DNA of 64,000 nt, taken from assembly GCA_039602395.1 (NCBI GenBank), contig JBCNJP010000003.1, positions 66,961,880 to 67,025,879 on the forward strand, in the 5' to 3' direction. Shown here in pieces: positions 1 to 11,048 of the stretch. The notes beneath the pieces were generated by a model. It was given only the letters and a program-made list of their open reading frames with translations, was not told where the DNA came from and searched no databases. Position 1 is the first letter of the stretch. Every line of letters begins with the position of its first letter. Source of the stretch: Deinandra increscens subsp. villosa. Taxonomy: Eukaryota; Streptophyta; Magnoliopsida; Asterales; Asteraceae. A program made the position numbers and the translations under genes.

Positions 1-546
1 GAAGAGACGAACAAGATGGGAACCGGATGAACTTGGCTGGAAGAAGAGTTGATTCTTGTATTTGTGTACAATTGCATAAGTTGTTCCAGTTTGTATGTTA
101 ACATGATAGTTGTTACAGTTTTATTCATACACTTTTCATCTATAATAACATACACATTTCAATGAATCATAGCAGACCTCCATTTCACTCATAACTGTGA
201 TCTTACATGAAGTATATATTCATATGCTATGTTAGTATATGTTGGCATTTTGATATGGTGGGATGAGATGATTTATAAACAGGATAAATTTTACTTCTAA
301 ATTGGAAGAAGAACAAAACCAGATGAACTACAATTCCTCAGGAAGAAGAGTTCATGAGTATTGAGAGAAGATGAACTAGAGTTCTTCAGGATAAACCGGA
401 TAAACTAGAGTTCTAAAGTTCTTCAGGATGGTTAACCAGTTTTCATCTATAATAACATACACATTTTCAATGAATCATAGCAGACCTCCATTTCACTCAT
501 AACTGTGATCTTACATGAAGTATATATTCATATGCTATGTTAGTAT
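1..546. repeat. ~310-bp tandem repeat array, left part
   Basis: Copies of a unit whose start reads GTATATGTTGGCATTTTGAT, seen at about 233 here and again at 1572, 1881 and 2186, so the period is roughly 305-314 bp. Each unit contains GGAAGAAGAACAAAACC, then a GGATGAACTA stretch and a TCATCTATAATAACATACAC stretch. The first copy (1 to about 232) matches only in its second half. The array is split at 546/1570 by a solo LTR. No coding potential is seen. The origin is unknown: satellite-like or part of a larger mobile element. Confidence 0.8.
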
Positions 547-1569
547 TGTGGGGTTTTAAGAACATTATCAAAGCCATTTTAACTCCTTAAAATGTAAAAC
601 GCAGCGGAAATTCAAAACCATAGTTTGATTAGTTGATGTTAAAACCGATTTTAACACTTGATTATAAAACCCAAAACCAAGGATCCAAATATGTATGCAT
701 GCTATCAAAACTAAAACCAACCATAGGGGGTTTTAGATTTACCTTCTTCCAAGCTCAAGGTTATGAAGAAGATGATGTGAATGAACCGGCTTGCTATCTA
801 ACTTGAAAGCCTCAAGTGATGATACCCACGAGCTTGAACAACAAACACCTTTGTTGCTAGGATTTGGTGAAGATGAACACTCTTTGTCTCCTTGCTTGAA
901 TCCGAATTCCTCAAGTATTTTTACTCTTGGGGCTGATTTCTTTTTAGGAAAAACGGATGGGGGAGAGAGAGAGAGTTCTTTTGCACTAATGAAACTCAAT
1001 AGTGTCTTAGAGAAGGTAGTTGGGTGTTGGCTATTAAAAGCTCCAAGGGGAAATGAACCTAGACACTCTTGCATGCCTTGGACACTACAAAAGCCACCCA
1101 CCCTCATTATTAGAGGGAGAGGGGACGTTCAAAAGGAGGGGAAAAGAAGAATTTCAAATTCTTTTCTTTCTTCCCTCCTACAAATCCCATTTAATCTATG
1201 TATTATATTTTGTTATGAGGCTTACTTGTAACATGTCATGTAACACCTTATATGACATGTAACAAGACCAAAAAATATAATATAACATATAACCCTTTTA
1301 TATGTTGTGTAACAATTTATTTAACCACTTAAATAAAATTGTTACTTTACTTCTCCAATTTAAATCATCCATATGATTTAATCATAAGTGCAATTATTTA
1401 GAAACCCATTTCCAAATATCTTCTTTAGGTGATATTTATTTAATTGATCATATCTAAATAAATATCCATTGGGTGTTTGTCTAACTCGTTATTGGGTATG
1501 ACCCGTCTTGGATCATAACGTACTAGCCATATCAATCTAGCATGTGTCTTGGGCAGACCGAGTCCAACA
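547..1569 (-). mobile_element. Solo LTR of an Angela-like Ty1/copia element
   Basis: The reverse complement begins TGTTGGACTCGGTCTGCCC and ends with a version of TTAAAACCCAACA, matching the 5' LTR at 57177-58152 in layout and much of the sequence. It is 1023 bp, against 976 bp for that LTR. It is flanked by the perfect 5-bp TSD AGTAT (542-546 and 1570-1574) and no internal element sequence remains, so it is a solo LTR left by LTR-LTR recombination. It inserted inside the ~310-bp tandem repeat. The long open frames within it lie in LTR sequence and are not genes. Confidence 0.93.
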
Positions 1570-2395
1570 AGTATATGTTGGCATTTTGATATGGTGGGAT
1601 GAGATGATTTATAAACAGGATAAATTTTACTTCTAAATTGGAAGAAGAACAAAACCGGATGAACTACAATTCCTCAGGAAGAAGAGTTCATGAGTATTGA
1701 GAGAAGATGAACTAGAGTTATTCAGGATAAACCGGATAAAGTAGAGTTCTAAAGTTCTTCCGGATGGTTAACCAGTTTTCATCTATAATAACATACACAT
1801 TTTCAATAAATCATAGCAGACCTCCATTTCACTCATAACTGTGATCTTACATGGAGTATATATTCATATTCTATTTTAGTATATGTTGCCATTTTGATAT
1901 GGTGGGAAGAGATGATTTATAAACAGGATAAATTTTTACTTCTAAATTGGAAGAAGAACAAAACTGGATGAACTACAATTCCTTAGGAAGAAGAGTTCAT
2001 GAGTTAAGAGAAGATGAACTAGAGTTCTTCAGGATAAACCGGAATAACTAGAGTTCTAAAGTTCTTCAGGATGGTTAACCAGTTTTCATCTATAATAACA
2101 TACACATTTTGAATAAGTCATAGCAGACTCCATTTTACTCATAACTGTGATCTTACATGAAGTATATATTCATATGTTATGTTAGTATATGTTGGCATTT
2201 TGATATGGTGGGATGAGATGATTTATAAACATGATAAATTTTATTTCTAAATTGGAAGAAGAACAAACCGGATGAACTACAATTCCTCAAGAAGAAGAGT
2301 TCATGAGTATTGAGAGAAGATGAACTAGAGTTCTTCGGGATGAACCAAGTAAAATAGAGTTCTAAAGTTCTTCAGGATGGTTAACCAGTTCACAA
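1570..2395. repeat. ~310-bp tandem repeat array, right part
   Basis: Continuation of the array after the solo LTR: units at about 1570-1878, 1879-2184 and a partial unit 2185-2395. Units differ by scattered substitutions and small indels, so the array is not freshly amplified. Diverged relatives of the same sequence appear near 4562-4705 and 4751-4840. Confidence 0.8.
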
Positions 2396-2567
2396 TAAAA
2401 TAAAAAATCACATCAGGTTCACAATAAAATCTATTTGCAACAATCAAATTTAGAATAAAATCAACTTAATTTAATGATTGAAATAAAATCTATCAATATA
2501 ATTAATAGGGTTAACCAAAACAAAACAGGAGGACGAGTTAACAAAAACTTTAATATATATATATATA

Positions 2568-2747
2568 GGGAGAGGATCATTTGAGAACCAATTGTGTTTG
2601 AGAACTAAAAAGAACTAATCTCAGCCACTAGTTTATATATATACAAAAACCCCCCCATGAATTATAGTGGTCCACACCTGAAATTAGTGGTTGAGATTTA
2701 GTTCTCAAAAGTTCTCAAAATAAAAAGTTCTCATTTGAACCTAACCC
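2568..2747 (+). mobile_element. TA-embedded MITE, copy 1
   Basis: A ~180-bp unit starting GGGAGAGGATCATTTGAGAAC and ending GTTCTCATTTGAACCTAACCC. The ends form an imperfect terminal inverted repeat (16 of 21 positions by eye) with a second inner inverted pair (GAACTAAAAAGAACT and AGTTCTCAAAAGTTCTC). Both sides are TA dinucleotide runs, consistent with a TA target. No coding sequence. Confidence 0.75.
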
Positions 2748-2778
2748 TATATATATATATATATATGTATAATATATA

Positions 2779-2956
2779 GGGTTATGTTCAAATGAGAACT
2801 TTTTATTTTGAGAACTTTTGATAACTAAATCTCAACCACAAATTTCAGGGGTGGGGGACCACTACAATTCATGGGAGGGGGGATACATGTAATAAACTTG
2901 TGGCTCAAATTAGTTCTTTTTAGTTCTTAAATCAAAATGGTTCTTAATGATCTTCT

Positions 2957-2959
<3 letters not shown>
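2779..2959 (-). mobile_element. TA-embedded MITE, copy 2 (inverted)
   Basis: Same family as the unit at 2568 but in the opposite orientation: begins GGGTTATGTTCAAATGAGAAC and ends GATCTTCTCCC. Flanked by TA runs on both sides. Its opposite orientation argues against a simple tandem duplication and for separate insertions. Confidence 0.75.

Positions 2960-3017
<58 letters not shown>
2960..3017. repeat. TA microsatellite
   Basis: An almost pure run of alternating T and A, more than 50 bp, between two MITE copies. It is either the insertion target or produced by TA expansion at MITE ends. Confidence 0.9.
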
Positions 3018-3020
<3 letters not shown>

Positions 3021-3191
3021 AGAGGATCATTTGAGAACCAAATGGTTTTGAGAACTAAAAAGAACTAATTCGAGCCACAAGTTTATTTACATATACCCCC
3101 TCCCATGAGTTGTAGTGGTCCCCAACTGAAATTAGTGGTGGAGATTTAGTTCTCAAAAGTTCTCAAAACAAAAAATTCTCATTTGAACCTA

Positions 3192-3195
<4 letters not shown>
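3018..3195 (+). mobile_element. TA-embedded MITE, copy 3
   Basis: Same family and orientation as copy 1, with start GGGAGAGGATCATTTGAGAAC and end TTTGAACCTAACCC, bounded by TA runs. Confidence 0.75.
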
Positions 3196-3245
<50 letters not shown>

Positions 3246-3247
<2 letters not shown>

Positions 3248-3421
3248 AGAGGATCATTTGAGAATCATTTTGATTTGAGAACTAAAAAGAACTAATTTGA
3301 GCCACAAGTTTATTTACATGTATCCCCCCTCCCATGAATTATAGTGGCCCCCATTGAAATTTGTGGTTGAGATTTAGTTCTCAAAACTTCTCAAAATAAA
3401 AAGTTCTCATTTGAACCTAAC

Positions 3422-3423
<2 letters not shown>
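3246..3423 (+). mobile_element. TA-embedded MITE, copy 4
   Basis: Same family and orientation as copies 1 and 3. The first G of the terminal GGG is lost. It is followed by a TA run to about 3475. Confidence 0.72.
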
Positions 3424-3477
<54 letters not shown>

Positions 3478-3529
3478 ATCTATATACAAAAATTTTCATC
3501 AGATCCTATACAAAGATCTATCTAACTAG

Positions 3530-4130
3530 CTAAGACCTAGCATCCGACATATAGTCTTCATCATCAAAAAAGCTGCTGCTGTCATCAGGAAACAGCTTTT
3601 GACCAGGCGGCAATGTCGGTCCCAACTCGGAGGTGTAGGTGGAATCCCTGTTCTGGATTAAATACACATCCATCTCTCTCTCCCCCTCTGGTCCTTGGAG
3701 ATGAAGTTTCATATCCCCTACAACTTCGGCAGTGATGAAATCAGCGTACTCATGCCCGTATGTGATGGACAGAGGTGGGATCCTCCAAGAAATGAAAAAA
3801 TAGCCAATCGATGTGTGGTTTAGGTATTGCACCATTTGATTCAGATCATGACAATCAAATATGCGAATGTCGACATAGTCGACATAATCTACCTTTCCCT
3901 TCCACACATCCTGGCAGGCGGCATTCCGGTGGAAATCGCCGCAGTGATGGATCTTGAGGGTGAACCTCTGACCACCTATAAAAAACCCAAATGCAGAATA
4001 GAGTATAAGTAATTAAAAAACATAAAACCCTAAAAATAAAAACTTGCAGCCATTGTTGAGTGAAAAAACACTTACGGGGAGTCTTGCCGTAGTAGGGCGC
4101 TGGTTCATTAACACCCCTATTGTTTACCAA
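3530..4130 (-). pseudogene. Two-exon PB1-like domain gene fragment
   Basis: Two minus-strand exons, 4130-4076 and 3975-3530, joined across a 100-bp GT-AG intron (GTAAGT donor, TTTTTTATAG acceptor) keep one frame from ATG to stop, giving about 166 residues. After the junction the protein reads GQRFTLKIHHCGDF, then WKGKVDYVDYVD, then an FDCHDLNQMV helix-like stretch. This pattern resembles the plant PB1-like domain found at the N-terminus of many Mutator-type transposases and related proteins. The C-terminus is acidic and stops soon after the domain, so no transposase core follows. It is either a truncated transposase gene or a stand-alone PB1-like ORF. It lies between TA microsatellites and a CACTA terminus and may be cargo of the latter. 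Expression cannot be judged. Confidence 0.5.
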
Positions 4131-4189
4131 AGGCAGTCATTGATCGATTGAAATTTTTTCTTAATGATCAGGAGTTCGTACAAAAGATT

Positions 4190-5486
4190 TTGGTGGCGAA
4201 AAAGTGGAAATTCAAAGGCAGATAGGCCACGCTACTAGCTATGGTGGGAAGAAGTGGAAAGGTCAGGCCACGATAACCGTGTATATTTTTACCTTTACCA
4301 CACAAATGTTGTTTTTACCGTGTCTATTTATTACCTTTTGCAACACAAATTTTGTTGATCAATTATTGTATATGTGATGGAAGTAATTAAATAAGTTCTG
4401 GTTAAAATATAACCAATTAACACTTCTTTCTCAATGGTTCTTCTTAATCTTGTAGTGTGTTCCTTTCTTTTGACTGACCTAGGTTCAAGCCTTGTTTTTT
4501 GACTGACCCAAGTTCAAGCCTTGTTTGCTACAATTTACAATTTTTTGATTGTCTAATAGTGGATGACATGATTTATAAACTGGATAGATTTTACTTCTTT
4601 AGTAAATTGGAACAAGAACAAAACCGTATGAACTAACAAGAACAAAAGCGTATGAACTAGAATTCCTCAGGAAGAAGAGTTCATCTAGAATGAGAGTAGA
4701 TGAAGAGAACCGGATGACATTTTTAGACAATTGTTTCACTGCCTTGGCAGACTGAGATGATTTATATTAAACAGGATCAATTTTAGTTATTCATTAAAGA
4801 AGAAGAAGAATAGAACCGGATGAACTAGAGTTCTTCACGATTATTTATAATTAAAAAAATCTATTTGCAACGGAAAAATTAAGATTCATGTATTTTTCCG
4901 GAAGAACATTCATTCCGATCAATGTTTATAACCTTCCGGAACATTACCTTTCGCCACGCATATAATTTCATACCTTGACCATTCGTCATCTACTATTTAG
5001 TCACATAACCTAATAACAGTGGCCATATGTACTAGCTTTTAGCCACATAACTAAGTAAAAACAGTGGCCATTGCTCACATTTAGCCACGCATAATATATT
5101 TTTGTTTTTTTAATTTACTAAGTAATAAAATCTACTCTTCCGTCACACAACATTAGTTAAGTGTGGCCATACATTCCTTTTTGGTCACACGAATAAAAAA
5201 TCATAAAAATTCTGTGGCCGTTTGGTGCATTTCGCCACTCTTTTTTAAGTGTGACAAATAAGTGCCACATGTTTTTGTAAAACAGTGGCTAAAGCCACTG
5301 CACCTGATTGTTGTTGTCACATAAATAAAAAAATACGTGGCTAAATGGTCCAAAGGCTATATATTTGGCCACGGGTACAAAATATGTGTGGCTAAAACTA
5401 GTGTTTCTTACCTTTAGCCACGTTTTTTAAACTGTGGCTAGGCGTTTTCGAAAAAACAGTGGCTAAAGCCACTTTTCGACGTAGTG
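4190..5486. mobile_element. CACTA (En/Spm-type) terminal region
   Basis: The right end reads TTTTCGACGTAGTG (to 5486), the reverse complement of a CACTACGTCG terminus. It is preceded by subterminal copies of AACAGTGGCTAAAGCCACT (about 5280-5300 and 5451-5473) and many shorter TGGCTAAA or GCCAC motifs from about 4200 on. Dense short subterminal repeats next to a CACTA terminus are typical of this superfamily. I could not place the left terminus; the boundary near 4190 is where the GCCAC motifs begin. Diverged copies of the ~310-bp repeat lie inside at 4562-4840. No transposase is visible. Confidence 0.6.
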
Positions 5487-6091
5487 TGACTTGTGTGCTG
5501 AAGTAATTGAAATTGAAGTGTAGTTCAGCATGTTATGTTCAATATGATCCCAAGTTGTGATCTTTCTCGTAAAAGACAAAAATAGTGTCTTATTCAGTAT
5601 TGCATTTATATTTCATATCTGAAAAATACAAAAAGATTCTAGGTGTGTTTTAGCATAAACTTAAAAAAAATCAAAAAGATTTTCGATGTGTTTTGATATA
5701 AAGTTTCAAAAAACCAAAAAGATTTTGTTTCTTATTTGTTTTCGACCGATCGATACAAGATACAAAATTATGATTTTAAAACTATATCTTGGATTCTCGA
5801 AGAGAAGTTTTGCGCCAAGATTAAATTAATTTTCAAAAGTAAAAGAAAGTCGCGTTTCTATCTTCTGAAATTGCAGGTGCTGTGTGACAAGACTCAAGCA
5901 TGGTGAAATGGGGAGTTTGTAATATCTTTCACAAATGGATCTTGAAGTTCAAAGATTGTTCAAGTTCTGATCCAGCCATGCAAGCTCTACTGCTGGCAAG
6001 AAGTTTCAAGTTGAAGATCGATTGCAGCAATGCTGAAGACTAAAAACTGAAGTTTAGTTAGCATAGATACACTACACGTTAAGGGGGAGTT
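5487..6091 (+). other. 3' untranslated remnant of a Ty1/copia element
   Basis: AT-rich sequence with two copies of CAAAAAGATTTTCGATGTG-like text and no open frame. It ends in TTAAGGGGGAG (6079-6089), a polypurine tract directly before a copia-type LTR. I read it as the 3' spacer of a decayed copia element, possibly SIRE-like. Its coding region is absent. Confidence 0.45.
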
Positions 6092-6465
6092 TATTAGAAC
6101 ATATTTCTATGCTACAATGTGTCTCGTGTATTGTATCTAGATTAGAGCATATTTGTGAGTTAGAGAGTCAACATACAATGGTGGCCGTACCAATGGTCCG
6201 CCGGTACCCCCATACCAATTGGTCCATCAGTTGGTACGCCGGCCAGTATGTTGCTACTATAAATAGTTTGTGTTAGAGAGAACTAGTTACTGGTCTGTGA
6301 GTTATGTCATTTATGTCACTCTTAATTGTGTGTAGATCAGATTGTTTCTCTCTCTAGAACTGTAACTCTTAGTGAATCAATAAAACAAAGCTTTATTTAC
6401 TTCGTTGTAATCGTTGTGACCGAATCATGCAGTAGTAAGATCCGTTTGTTTACTTACAATGATTG
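6092..6465 (+). mobile_element. Ty1/copia 3' LTR remnant
   Basis: Starts TATTAGAACATATT directly after the polypurine tract; the usual copia start is TGTTAG, so the second base is mutated. It contains a TATA-like CTATAAATAG near 6260 and an AATAAAAC signal near 6380. The right end is uncertain, between the GAATCA at about 6427 and the TGGCTAGAAC at about 6465. No second LTR was found in the window. Confidence 0.5.
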
Positions 6466-6479
6466 GCTAGAACGTCCTA

Positions 6480-7242
6480 GTAAGGTAGTCCATAAGGTCA
6501 TGAAGGTCGACAGTACTAAAGGGGACTCCTAAAAGACGGAAATGTAAGGGAGTTAAGGGTAGTGTTCCTGAAGGACGCAAGCGTGAAGGGTCCACCGAAG
6601 GACGAAAATATGAAGGTGACGTGACTATCAGTTGCCGAACGTGTTCACTGAAGGACGATAGCGTGAAGGTGACGCAGCTGGGCAGCTAGCGGCACTATCC
6701 TATCAAAAAAGAGTACCTAAGACAAGGTAAATGGTTATGTTATGTTATGTTCTGCTCATGAGGTGGCAGAAGAAAGGTTAAGATATGATATGTAGTCATG
6801 ACAAGTAAAGAAAAATAAGAATTGGATTAAGGCTATGGTAGAAAATGAAAGTAATGTGTAGGTCCATTTAAATGTTATGTGTGTTGTGATTATGTGTTAT
6901 ATGTGTTCACATGAAAAGAAACAGATTTCAATGGTTTTCAAAAGAAAACACAGAACTTACCAGCACAAGTTGATCACTTGAGCATGTATACTAGGTTCTA
7001 CAGAGGCATCAAGCAGCAAGGGCAAGGCTTGTACGTAGATGGATTTGGTGATGCTTACTAGTTGGTGTTGATGGCTATGTTATGTTGTATTTAGTTATGG
7101 TGTTTATGCTTCCGTTGTGTAAGACTTGGTAATGTTGTATTAATAAAGTTTCAGTTTCCGCTGTTTTGTTATCTTTGATTAAATCTGGTGCTGATGAGTA
7201 AATCCGATGAGTGGCGACCGACCCTGAGGGGCGGGCGTTACA
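6480..7242 (+). mobile_element. Ty3/gypsy chromovirus-type LTR (3' part)
   Basis: The sequence ending GGGCGTTACA at 7242 sits three bases before a perfect TGGTATCAGAGC primer-binding site, the arrangement expected at the 3' end of a 5' LTR. An internal block contains repeated GAAGGACGNNAGCGTGAAGG units (about 6570-6680). The left boundary was not located. The GGGCGTTACA end suggests the Tekay/Del group. Confidence 0.5.
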
Positions 7243-7245
7243 AGT

Positions 7246-7257
7246 TGGTATCAGAGC
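7246..7257 (+). promoter_or_regulatory. Primer-binding site for initiator-Met tRNA
   Basis: TGGTATCAGAGC is the classic plant retrotransposon primer-binding site, complementary to the 3' end of initiator methionine tRNA. It marks the start of the internal region of a gypsy element whose coding part is not recognisable downstream. Confidence 0.8.
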
Positions 7258-9261
7258 ACTTGTTTAAGAGACTTGGGGTACTTCGGATAGTACCTAAACC
7301 TAAACTAGGACTCTAGGAAGTTAGGAAATAGGAATAAGGGTGAAGAATGCCAGCAGGATAGCTGGTGGTAGCAAGATAAAATGTTGCATTAGGCATACAT
7401 CAGGAAAGACCTAGGATATGCAAGTATGGAAGGTACTTGATGGCAATTAGCTACTGCCATTTGGTATTGACCATAGGAGCATATCTCGGGTACGTACGGA
7501 ATGATGTGTGGCCTGAATGCAGAGATAAATCATGTGATAATACGATATCTGGCCAGTGGCAAAAGAAGGAAATGACATCTAGAGAGGTGGTTCAGGGCCG
7601 ATTTAGCCATAGGGCTACTGGTGGGAGGTAGGAAGAAGTGGGGGATGTAGACATTAAGAACGTAGTATGATAAATAGTGACTGGTATGTAAGACTTTTTA
7701 GTATCATATTAATAAAGTAAAGGCTGGTAAGGGATGCAACATATGGAAAGTACATAAGAGAGCAGGAGTAGATGCATTTGAACCTGGACATCCTAAAGTG
7801 ATAGATGTGATGTTGGCTGATGGACGTGATGATGATAGAGAGATGTGGTCGCAAAGCTCTATAAATAATTAAAGCCAGAGATAGTTTAGGGGATGTGACA
7901 ATTTACATCTTAACTATGTGTATTCTTATTCTCACATTTCACTTGTACTATAGCTTACTAGCAAGTTAATAAAGTTATTATCTCATCTTTCGAACTTTTC
8001 TTTGCTCTAAATGTAGTTTTAGAGTGTTCTTATTGAATTAAGTTACTTCCAATCTTACCAGGAGCAATTTGATTCTTAGCTGAGAATTGTAGTAAACTTG
8101 TATATGGTATTATGTAGAATAAGGTTACAAGGGTCTTTATATAGAGAGAACAATACTGGAGGTGAATACGCTCTAATTATACTATTTACATAACTAGTCT
8201 AATACAATGTCATATAAGTTTTAGTGCTAACTTTTTTCTATAATTTTTTTTAACGTAAAATTAAAAATATTTTGATCTTAGTATCAAAAGTGTGATCAGA
8301 TACCATAAAGAGAAAATAAGAACAGGTATACAAAGATCTCTTATGAAAACATGTAGTAGAAAATGAGCAAAAACCTTCTTTATAGGTCGGGAACCATCAC
8401 AACTATTCTTCAAAACATCAACTAACTCATATTAATGTTTGTTATAAGTATGACATGAGGTTCAAACTTTTATAAGTACAAAATGAAAGTTGATGTTTAA
8501 GAGTCGGTAGAAATTACAGTAAAAAAATGGGAGAAATAATAAGCCCATGCTCCGAAGCAATGATACAAATATGTATTTTACATGAAAATATTGATGATAT
8601 CATCATTTTACCACAAAGCTATCTCCATAAAAACGGATAGATTATGTATTTTAGTGCGAATAAGAGTGTAAGTAACCACAAGACCACAAATAGCCCACAA
8701 CATACCTTTTTGATATACGTCTAAATTTATTAATTGTGTCTGTGCGGCCCAACTAAAAAGAGAAGTGGTGACAATCATTTCTCAGTAGGTTTGAGCGTTC
8801 AGCCTTAATTTGGGTTTGGCCCTTTGAGTTGCAAAAGGTTTACGGGAACATATATATAATCAAAACACTACATGTGTAACATATTTATCTATGCCGATAA
8901 AAATGGGTTAAATGAGTTTACGTGTGGTGGATTGTAAAGTTGTTAATCTGTTATAATGAAGCTATAAACGGGTTAAAAGGATTACAAACAACTTACAAAC
9001 TATATATTTTGTATTTAGAGTTAATGATTATTTTCATCCTAATGTTTTAGCAAATTAAAAATCTCGATTTACGTATGAGGAATATTCACAATTTCAATTT
9101 ATGTGGTTTCTATTTCTTGTCTTCCCTTTTTAAACACTAACATTTGTTATAATTTTGTCGTTAATTATTTGTGAGCTAACCATGACATCCTTAATATTAC
9201 AGAAAGACAATAGAAGTAGCAAAAAAAAATTAAAAAAGCATATTAATATTTAAAACTTAGG
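7258..9261. other. Decayed, AT-rich sequence with no recognisable gene
   Basis: The first ~600 bp may be the leader of the decayed gypsy element; an AATAAAG near 7710 could be an old polyadenylation signal. From about 7900 to 9260 the sequence is AT-rich with short open frames only. I see no conserved motif, RNA gene or clear repeat boundary here. Confidence 0.5.
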
Positions 9262-9270
9262 GGATGTTTA

Positions 9271-10514
9271 GAGTTAAATACGATTTGCGTCCCTATGGTT
9301 TGCAGATTTTAACCATTTGAGTCTATTTTCTAAATTATTAACAAATATCGCCTCATTGTGGTATTTTTTTGCCATTTGAGTCCCTAAGACTAACGGAGTT
9401 AAATTTTTCAGTTAACTCTAAGGGCATATTAGTCATTTCACACATTAGAAGCTATTTATACAACTAGCCTAGAGCAGGGGCTATATTGTAATTTATTTAA
9501 AATAATTAAAACTTAAAACTTAAAAAAAGAAAAAGAAGACTTAAAATCAATATCATTTTTTGTTCTTTCTGTAACTTTTAAAGTTTTAATTAAAACAACC
9601 CCTACTGTTCCCATCGTCAGCCTCCGATTTCGTTTCATCTCCACCGACTCCGTTATTCGCCTTCGAACCGCCTCAATCTGATTCCGGCGGTTCGTTGTTA
9701 CAGGTCTTTGTTCCGTTCGCCATTGATTTGGACTGGGGAGGAATTGAGATTCGGAGGAACATAGAAGTCGTAGGAATGGGATTGCTTGAGGAGGCGGTGG
9801 CGCCGGAGATCTGGTGAGCGGACTAATGTGAATGTCGATCCTTGGACTCAAGAACACGCAGTCACCGCGGTGGCGTCCGGCGTTGTGCTCGTCGTTGGTG
9901 GTGGCGGCCTGAGAGGCGGCATATGAGTAAGGTGGGATATGGTGTTGGTGGTTGATGGTGGTGCAGGATGACGGAGGGAGAAAGAGAGGGCGTTTGGGGG
10001 AGGGGGGTTGTGGTGGTTCTATTTGGGCAGAGATGGTGGAGGCTTGCCGGCGAAGGTTTTTGCGATGGTGGAGGCTTGGTTGGTAATGGTTTTTTTGTGA
10101 CGGTGGTAGACGGCGGAAACGTGGCCGGTTGTGGTGTGTGGTGATGTTGGAGACGGTGGTTGTGGGTGGTGGGGGTTGTCGGGTTTAGGGTTAGGTTGTC
10201 GGATGGATTGGGGGAAAGAGACACTTATTTATTATTTAATTTGAAAATCTTTAGTAAAATTACAAAAATAGTCCTTTGATTTTGATAACTTATATAAGTA
10301 GTACATCATAAGTAAAATGACTAAAATGCCCCTTCCACTTAACAGAAAAAATATAACCCTGTTACGCCCAGGGACTCAATCGGCAACAAAATGAAAACAT
10401 GAGGTTCGATTTGTTAAGAAAGTCAACCATGAGGCGAGATTTGTTAATAATTTAGAAAATGGACTCAAACGGTTAAAAGCTGGAAACCACAGGGACGCAA
10501 ATCGTATTTAACTC
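9271..10514. mobile_element. Long-TIR Mutator-like element (possible Pack-MULE)
   Basis: The two ends are long terminal inverted repeats: the left starts GAGTTAAATACGATTTGCGT and the reverse complement of the right starts with the same 20 bases. Similarity continues for about 200 bp with substitutions. It is flanked by a 9-bp TSD, GGATGTTTA (9262-9270) and GGATGTTTT (10515-10523), 8 of 9 matching, as expected for Mutator-type elements. There is no transposase. The interior (about 9600-10200) is clearly more GC-rich than the TIRs and flanks, suggesting captured host sequence. Confidence 0.85.
9590..10225 (-). other. GC-rich interior of the Mutator-like element
   Basis: Minus-strand reading gives a 120-residue open frame (10224-9862) rich in Pro, Thr, Ser and His, and another downstream (9857-9513). 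Low-complexity composition and GTGGTGG runs make these frames weak evidence for a gene. The block may be a captured, scrambled exon or 5' UTR. I do not recognise a protein family. Confidence 0.35.
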
Positions 10515-10535
10515 GGATGTTTTGTAAATTCAAAT

Positions 10536-10575
10536 GTGCAGAATTATAGGTATATCAGTCCGTATAATTCTGCAC
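10536..10575. repeat. Perfect 13-bp inverted repeat
   Basis: GTGCAGAATTATA (10536-10548) and TATAATTCTGCAC (10563-10575) are exact inverted repeats separated by 14 bp, directly beside the Mutator-like element's right TSD. It could be a tiny foldback or part of the adjacent copia LTR. Confidence 0.6.
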
Positions 10576-10730
10576 AATTATTTTATTTCCTTCATTTAAT
10601 ATTTCCTTGATTGCAGGCCAAATTAAAGACATGTTTGTCTCTCGTGTTTTGTATATATGATGGTATACATCTCTGTACCTTGTAACAATTTTTTATAATA
10701 GATAGTTTCAAATACCATATTTAACTTGTT
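10576..10730 (+). mobile_element. Possible Ty1/copia 5' LTR tail
   Basis: AT-rich sequence with CTTGTAACAATT text ending just before TGGTACTAGAGCA (10732-10744), a diverged form of the initiator-Met primer-binding site. A copia-type gag fragment follows 46 bp later. The left boundary is not resolvable. Confidence 0.45.
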
Positions 10731-10789
10731 ATGGTACTAGAGCAATCATAGAACGATCCTCCGATCAAACCGAAAACCCTAAATTGGCC

Positions 10790-11048
10790 ATGGCCGGAGA
10801 CGGCGATAAAACTGAGAAAGGGAAAGGAGGAGCGTCTAATCATGACTTTCCATATATACTACCTTCATCCCTTCGACTATACCTGGCAAAGGCACGTAAG
10901 TGATGTGCTTACCGATGTTAATTACATCAACTGGTCTCAAGAGATGATTAATTTCTTGTTAGCGAAGAATAAGGTCGGATTCATAAATGGATAGATCAAG
11001 AAACCCAAAGAAGAGTCATCCGACTAAGGGATGGTTGAATACAACCAT
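10790..11048 (+). pseudogene. Ty1/copia gag N-terminal fragment
   Basis: ATG at 10790 opens MAGDGDKTEKGKGG. After a frameshift near 10855 the reading continues with VSDVLTDVNYINWSQEM and NFLLAKNKVGFING, the hallmark of copia gag (the W and the KNK-GFI-G pattern). A stop replaces the residue after FING (TGGATAG near 10990). It is cut at 11048 by the start of the TatA LTR, so the rest of this element should lie beyond TatA, outside the window. Confidence 0.7.

Noticed and set aside
791..1231. 146-residue open frame on the plus strand and a 122-residue one on the minus strand
   Set aside because: Both lie wholly inside the solo Angela LTR and have no recognisable domain; the same region is non-coding LTR at 57177-58152.
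9862..10224. 120-residue Pro/Thr/His-rich minus-strand frame
   Set aside because: Low complexity inside a GC-rich Mutator interior, with no second copy or domain to support coding.
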